This document shows positions 59,216-64,000 of a stretch of 64,000 nucleotides of DNA, one piece after another; the first letter of the stretch is position 1, and the number at the start of each line of letters is the position of its first letter. The stretch is taken from positions 744,001-808,000 of the forward strand of contig MARA01000007.1 in assembly GCA_001792895.1 (NCBI GenBank), given 5' to 3'. The notes beneath the pieces are model-generated. The model was given only the letters and a program-made list of their open reading frames with translations. It ran no database searches and had not been told where the DNA came from. The DNA is from Lentinus brumalis (Eukaryota; Basidiomycota; Agaricomycetes; Polyporales; Polyporaceae). Both the position numbers and the translations under genes were made by a program.

Positions 59216-60240
59216 ATGACTGAAGGGTCGAGTCCGCCGACATGTTCCCCGAATACCAATGAGGGGGAAGGTCTAGTCCACGACGCGGAATACTGGCTCG
59301 AGGATGGCAATATCATCCTCATAGCCCGCGACATCGTATTCCGTATATATCGCGGTCTCTTGGCTGCACAATCCCCGGTTTTCGCCGCTATGTTCTCCTC
59401 CCGCAGCGCCGAAGTCTGCGAAGGAACCCCTATTTTCCGCCTCTCCGACTCTCCTGAAGACTTCAGACACTTCCTCCATGTTGTTCTCCCGCAGAAGGGG
59501 CGACAGTAGGTGCTGCCGCACAACACTAAATCTGCATACCCTAACAATATGGCCAATAGCTTCTATGGCGAGGAGCCACACCTCACTTTCGACCAGGTCT
59601 CTGCCGTGATACGGTTGGCTCATAAGTACCATGTGGAAGAGTTCGAACGTCAAGCGCTGTCCGCGCTGAAAGCGTACTACACCGATGACTTCGACCAATA
59701 TGATCAAAGGGACGACGAGGACATCGAGTCCCTCCCCGTAGCTTTTGCGGACACCGTTCCGCATGCCATCGCCGCGATCAACCTCGCTCGACTCACCGAT
59801 ACTCCGACCGTGCTCCCTCTGGCCTTCTACAGGTGCTCCAACCTTGGAAGCAATGTGCTCGACGGATATCGCAGGGATGATAACTCCATCGAATATCTCT
59901 CCCCGCAGATCTCAAGAGATGTATGGAGGGACGCAACGCACTCGGACGTGAGGCGCTCAAAGTCATCCTGCGCATCTTCCGGGACGAGAGCTGCGACGGG
60001 TGTCGGACTCCTCATCAGTGCCGGGCTGAGCTCCGCTTGATGCTGGTAGACGCGGCCAACTATGAGTGCGCAACAGATTGCAATGTGTTGGGTTCATGGA
60101 ACATCTTCATCTACGGCGCCGTGAAGGACAGGAAACTCTGCGATGATTGTAAGGAGGCCCTCGAGGCTCGAGACTACGAGGAGAGGAGAGGGTTATGGTT
60201 CAAGCTTCCAGATATCTTCGACTTGAATGTCAAGGGCTGA
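59216..60240 (+). CDS. BTB/POZ protein 9 (apparent frameshift)
   Basis: Exons 59,216-59,505 and 59,560-60,240, 54 nt phase-2 intron with donor GTAGGT. BTB core YWLEDGNIILIARDIVFRIY, GLLAAQSPVFAAMFSSRSAE, RLSDSPEDFRHFLHVVLP. Exon 2: VIRLAHKYHVEEFERQALSA, INLARLTDTPTVLPLAFYRC. Near 59,908 CAG-GAT-CTC is read as CAGATCTC: one G is lost and the frame shifts. The rest (GRNALGREALKVILRIFRDE, CDGCRTPHQC, LCDDCKEAL, FKLPDIFDLNVKG) is in another frame. It belongs to a second subgroup with gene 10 (HKYHVE, RGLLAAQS). The N-terminus lacks the usual KR motif, so the start is less sure. Confidence 0.85.
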
Positions 60241-60561
60241 GTAGAAGAGGAGGGCGAAGATGCTTGTGTGTTCGGGATGCTCATTCGCCTAACACGCGCG
60301 ATCTAGTGGGTGCAATCATCATGCAACGAGTCACTTTATCAGTCGATCTTAATATCCATTGCGGTTTTAGTCGTAAATTACTGGCGGGAGAAGGGGATAC
60401 GGAGAAACGACGACTCGAGTCTTTCAAGGTGAGCTGGGCGCCTGCTTGCGTAAGGTAGGTGGATCAAACCAGTGCGACTCACTAAATATGTTGCACGATA
60501 TTGGCGAAAGCGAACTCTTGTTGTCCCACCATATCGACCAAAAACGCCATCTGGACGAGGG
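60241..60561. other. Intergenic, 0.32 kb
   Basis: Promoter side of BTB gene 10. No gene seen. Confidence 0.5.
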
Positions 60562-61639
60562 ATGGCTGAGGACTCACGTTCGCACAAACGCACCCGGAAC
60601 GAAGATCAGCAAGCCCTTGAAGCTCTCGTCCATGACGCGGAGTTCTGGTTCGACGATGGCAATATTGTTCTCATAGCCCGCGATGGCACCGTCTTCCGCG
60701 TCTATCGCGGCCTCCTGGCTGCACAATCCACCGTTTTCGCCGACATGTTCACCTCCTCGAGCGCCACCGCGGACGAGATCTACCAAGGATGCCCCATTGT
60801 CCGCGTCTCGGACTCTCCTGAGGAGCTGAGACACTTCCTCCGAGTGCTTTGCCCGAAATCTCGACGACTGTAGGTACCACTGTTCGCAGCCAATCCGCCC
60901 GTCATTAGCTGACAGATCGGATATCAGCTTCTACCACGATGAGAAGGAAACGAAGGTTACTTTTGACCAGGTCTGTGCTGTCATACGGTTGGCGCATAAG
61001 TACCACGTGGAAGACATCGAACGTCAAGCGCTATCCGCCTTGAAAGCATATTACACCCATGACTTCGACCAATATGAGGGACTGCATCACTACGACAAGA
61101 CCACCCTCCCAATCGCCTTCGCTGATCTCAGCGGGTCCCAAGCCGTGGCCGCCATCAACATCGCTCGACTCACCGATACTCCATCCATCCTCCCATTGGC
61201 CTTCTACCACTGCTGTGTCCTCGGCGGCAAGGTCCTCGACGGATATGCGCGAGAGGACGGCACCATTGACCATCTCGAGCGAGAGGATGTCAAAAAATGC
61301 ATGGATGGCCGCAACGCCCTCGGGCGTGAGGCGCTCAGGATCATCCTGCGTATCTTCCGCGACGAGACCTGCGATCAGTGTCCGACTCCTACCAAGTGCA
61401 TCCTTGCGCTGTGCGCCATGCTCGTCGATGCCGTCAATCTCGAATGTGCAGCAGATTGCAATGTGCTCAATACGTGGACAGGCTTCATGAATGACATCGC
61501 GCAGCTCTGGGGGCTATGCGAGGTATGTAGGCATGCACTCGCGGCTCGAGACGTGAAGGAGAGGAGAGACACATGGCGCAGGCTTCCAGAGATATTCCAG
61601 TTGGAAGTCGAGGGTTGGGATGATGAAGAGCACCCTTGA
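60562..61639 (+). CDS. BTB/POZ protein 10
   Basis: Exons 60,562-60,869 and 60,928-61,639, 58 nt phase-2 intron with donor GTAGGT, 339 aa, open. N-terminus MAEDSRSHKRTRNEDQ, BTB core FWFDDGNIVLIARDGTVFRV, GLLAAQSTVFADMFTSSSA, VSDSPEELRHFLRVLCPKSR. Exon 2: VIRLAHKYHVEDIERQALSA, INIARLTDTPSILPLAFYHCC, then CDQCPTPTKC, ECAADC, LCEVCRHAL and RLPEIFQLEVEGW. The extra Cys pairs add a possible metal-binding site beyond the common CxxC. It is the intact sister of gene 9. Confidence 0.93.
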
Positions 61640-62038
61640 ACGTTCGCCTCTCTTGCGCAATTGGTAGGTGTACAATTGCTCCATCCAGGCTTGGATGATT
61701 CATCTAACCATTCGTCAGAGCTCAATCGACATGTATCCCGCGCTGTTATTTTACTGCGAGAATGCGAACGAACTCTTCAACAGTCTTGATTCGCCACGTA
61801 CTATCCTGAGGGTGGAAGAATGGCCGCGCCGCTCTCGCGCGGGCTTCAGGCACGGACTATGCAATCGAGATCATAACGGGAGGTGCCTACCACTGCGCAG
61901 CTCGTTCTACGGCGGTCGATTCAGCATATCATTTCGTACAACTACTTAGTCGTACATGGACGTCAACAACACTGAACATGTTCTTCTCAGTCAGCCAAGG
62001 GAGCGGCCATGATCTGACATGGGGACTTCAGATACAAG
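61640..62038. other. Intergenic, 0.4 kb, convergent 3' ends
   Basis: Lies between the stop codons of genes 10 and 11, which converge here. No gene seen. Confidence 0.5.
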
Positions 62039-63233
62039 TCACGAGCCAGGAGACAGGCAAGTAACGCACCAGCTTGCGGTAGAACCTGAGGCTGCAGGTG
62101 CATCCCAATTCTCGATCGTGAGCCCGACGTATTCGGGCAGCTTTCGCCAAATCTGCCTGCGCAGCTCACGGTCCCGGTTCTGGACGTGCGCGCGGCAGCT
62201 CTTGCACAGCGAGCGGGCCTGCGAGGGGTACATGACCATGTAAGCGTTGATGTTCTGCGCGTTGGGCGGCGTGTAACTGTCGATGCTGTCCATCCAGCTG
62301 TCCAGCGCGCGGTCGGACGCGACGGCGTGCGGCCCCTTGGACATTCCGACGTGATCGAGCAGCCGTCGGAAGAGCTCGGAGCAGGACGTGTACGCCTGCG
62401 AGTTCGAGCAGTGCTGCTGCCCCGGATAGCGCAGGAGCATGAACGCGGAGTGCACGTTCTCGGTGGCGAGGCGATTCTTCAGGGAGAGGCAGATATAGAG
62501 ATCCTCGGGCGAGAGGCGCTCCATGGTGCCGTCATCGCGGGCGTATCCGAGCGTGAGCTCTGGCCCGAGCGTCGCGCAGATGTAGTATGCGAGGGGAAGT
62601 ATGGTTGTGGTATTCGTCAGACGGGCGAGGTTGACAGCGCCGATGGCGTGGATGGGTTCCGGACGCCACTCGGTGGCGTTGCGGCCCTCGACCCAGTCGT
62701 CGAAGCTGGTCGTGTAGTAGGTCGTTAGGTAGCTCATCGCTTGGTCGTACAGGCCTTTGAGCTCGTATTTGTGATCCAAGCGGATGATAGCACATATGAA
62801 GTCGATGTCCACTTTCCAGTTAGAAAACCTGTGGCGCTGGGTCAGGAGGTGCGCATCACGACAAAGGGCGCGCTCACTTCAGATTTTTCTTGAGTGGAAA
62901 TATTATTCGGAACAGACCACGAAGGTCGTTGGGAGAGTCGTAGAGAGGGACGACGGGGCAGCCATCGACCACTTCCGCGGGATTGTGCGTCCCTTGTCCC
63001 ACATCGAGCATGCTGCGGAAGACCGACGAGTGTTCGGCGAGCAGGCCTCGGTATACCTTGAAAGATACATTCTCTGAGACTAGAATGATGTTCCCGTCCT
63101 CGAACCAGTAGTCAGCATCGCGCGTGGCGGCCTTCACGATGTCGGCTGCGGTTGGACTCGGAACGGCGCGACTGGTGCTGGCACTGTTTGCCGGCGCGTC
63201 AGTGCGCAGACGCTTCCTGTGCGGTTCCTCCAT
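62039..63233 (-). CDS. BTB/POZ protein 11
   Basis: Minus strand, exons 63,233-62,878 and 62,828-62,039, 49 nt phase-2 intron, 381 aa, open. N-terminus MEEPHRKRLRTDAPANSAST, BTB core YWFEDGNIILVSENVSFKVY, GLLAEHSSVFRSMLDVGQG, LYDSPNDLRGLFRIIFPLKK. Exon 2: CAIIRLDHKYELKGLYDQAM, VNLARLTNTTTILPLAYYIC, QHCSNSQAYTSC, LCKSCRAHV, WRKLPEYVGLTIENWD. The C-terminus extends about 20 residues past the usual end. It is divergent from gene 12, 174 bp between start codons. Confidence 0.92.
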
Positions 63234-63407
63234 GTAGGATGAGCGTGCTTCGAGAATGTTTGGAGGTTTGCGGTGAGATCTGTCCGCTTGTGTTGGTGGT
63301 TGGAAGTCAAGGAGCAGTGGCACACGCGCTAGCCGCATCGGGTTGGTGACCCGTGTGACCTGCTGTCACGTTCTTAAGTTCTTTCGTCCTCAACCACCAC
63401 GACAACC
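63234..63407. promoter_or_regulatory. Divergent promoter between BTB genes 11 and 12
   Basis: Only 174 bp separate the two start codons, so both promoters must share or overlap here. No TATA box seen in the short spacer. Confidence 0.5.
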
Positions 63408-64000
63408 ATGGCAGAAGACGAACAGCGGCCTCTGAAACGGCTCAGAACGTTAGCTGCCGACTCTGAGGATGGTGCTCCACCAGCGGGCTCCTCCCTGGCT
63501 GCCCCGGCGGTGGACCTCGAGCATGATAGCGACTTCTGGCTCGAGGACGGCAACGTCGTGCTGGTAGCGAAAAACGTCGGGTTCCGAGTCTACAGAGGAC
63601 TACTCGCTGCGCAGTCTCCTGTTTTCTACGACATGTTCTCAGCTACTAGCCTTCGTGCAGATGAGCATTACGACGGCGTTCCCATCGTCCGATTGTACGA
63701 CTCGCCCGTGGACCTTCGCCATCTGTTTCGGGTCCTTTTGCCGAAGAGCCAGAAAGAGTATGTCGCATTATTCAGCCTATGAGCTTATATGCTGACAAGC
63801 CTCAGCGTTCTGAAGGACACATACAACTTGAAGACAGAGTTCCACGTCATCTCGGCGCTTATACGCCTCTCCCGCAAATACCAGATTGAAGATGTCGAAA
63901 AGCGCTCTCTGTCCGCTCTGTGCGCAATATACGCGACGGAGCTGTGCCGCTGGGCGGATATCGACTCCGCCATAGACGAAGAAGATCGAATCTTCGCTAT
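63408..64000 (+). CDS. BTB/POZ protein 12 (cut by window end)
   Basis: Exon 1 63,408-63,757, 48 nt phase-2 intron, exon 2 from 63,806 to beyond the window. N-terminus MAEDEQRPLKRLRTLAADSE, BTB core FWLEDGNVVLVAKNVGFRVY, GLLAAQSPVFYDMFSATSLR, LYDSPVDLRHLFRVLLPKSQ. Exon 2 starts DVLKDTYNLKTEFHVISALI, then RLSRKYQIEDVEKRSLSAL. It belongs to the subgroup of genes 9 and 10 (GLLAAQS). A good AACCATGGC start context. The C-terminal CxxC part is outside the window. Confidence 0.9.

Noticed and set aside
1..64000. CRISPR arrays, rRNA genes, bacterial operons
   Set aside because: No regularly spaced short repeats and no rRNA sequence were seen, and the genes have spliceosomal introns and eukaryotic promoters throughout.

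Overview
The window is nuclear DNA of a filamentous basidiomycete, most likely an Agaricomycete of the wood-rotting (Polyporales-like) type. The evidence is many 41-80 nt GT-AG introns, a secreted GH3 beta-glucosidase, a cytochrome P450, a GPI-type aspartic protease and a large BTB/POZ family in which almost every member has the same two-exon structure. The species is inferred, not proven.

Left part, 1-31,090: a head-to-tail tandem array of about 9.8-10 kb units (1-14,036; 14,037-23,824; 23,825 to about 31,090). Each unit carries a long non-coding or unrecognised leader, a TATA box, and a GH3 gene whose signal-peptide and Ser-rich exon is separated from the catalytic exons by a 1.0-1.6 kb intron. 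In units 1 and 2 the GH3 gene is cut after the (beta/alpha)8 domain and runs into about 3 kb of unrecognised sequence. Only unit 3 continues into the second catalytic domain and the FnIII-like domain (to 32,691), and it has two single-base frameshifts. Unit 1 alone is interrupted by a 4,016 bp DNA transposon (3,468-7,483). It has 24 bp terminal inverted repeats, a 7 bp target duplication, empty sites in the sister units, and a 950-residue coiled-coil protein with a D-D-C(2)H-E pattern. I cannot name its family; this is the best candidate here for an undescribed element.

Middle, 32,700-37,700: a minus-strand tRNA-Gly(UCC) gene with a 20 nt intron, then a 13-exon minus-strand cytochrome P450 (531 aa) that includes a 14 nt microexon coding the AGTDT oxygen-binding motif. 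About 2 kb without a recognisable gene follows.

Right part, 37,767-64,000: twelve BTB/POZ genes in mixed orientation (eight at 37.8-50.5 kb, four at 59.2-64 kb). Each has a basic KR-rich N-terminus, a BTB domain, one phase-2 intron at the same place, and (where the end is visible) a C-terminal CxxC...RLP...GW signature. They flank an island (50.5-59.2 kb) with a 4.2 kb unassigned tract, an intact seven-exon 7-TM protein gene and an intact seven-exon aspartic protease gene. Three BTB genes carry apparent single-base frameshifts and the others are open.

The genes do not form an obvious pathway. The GH3 array and the protease suggest extracellular degradation. The BTB cluster looks like a fast-evolving, lineage-specific family.
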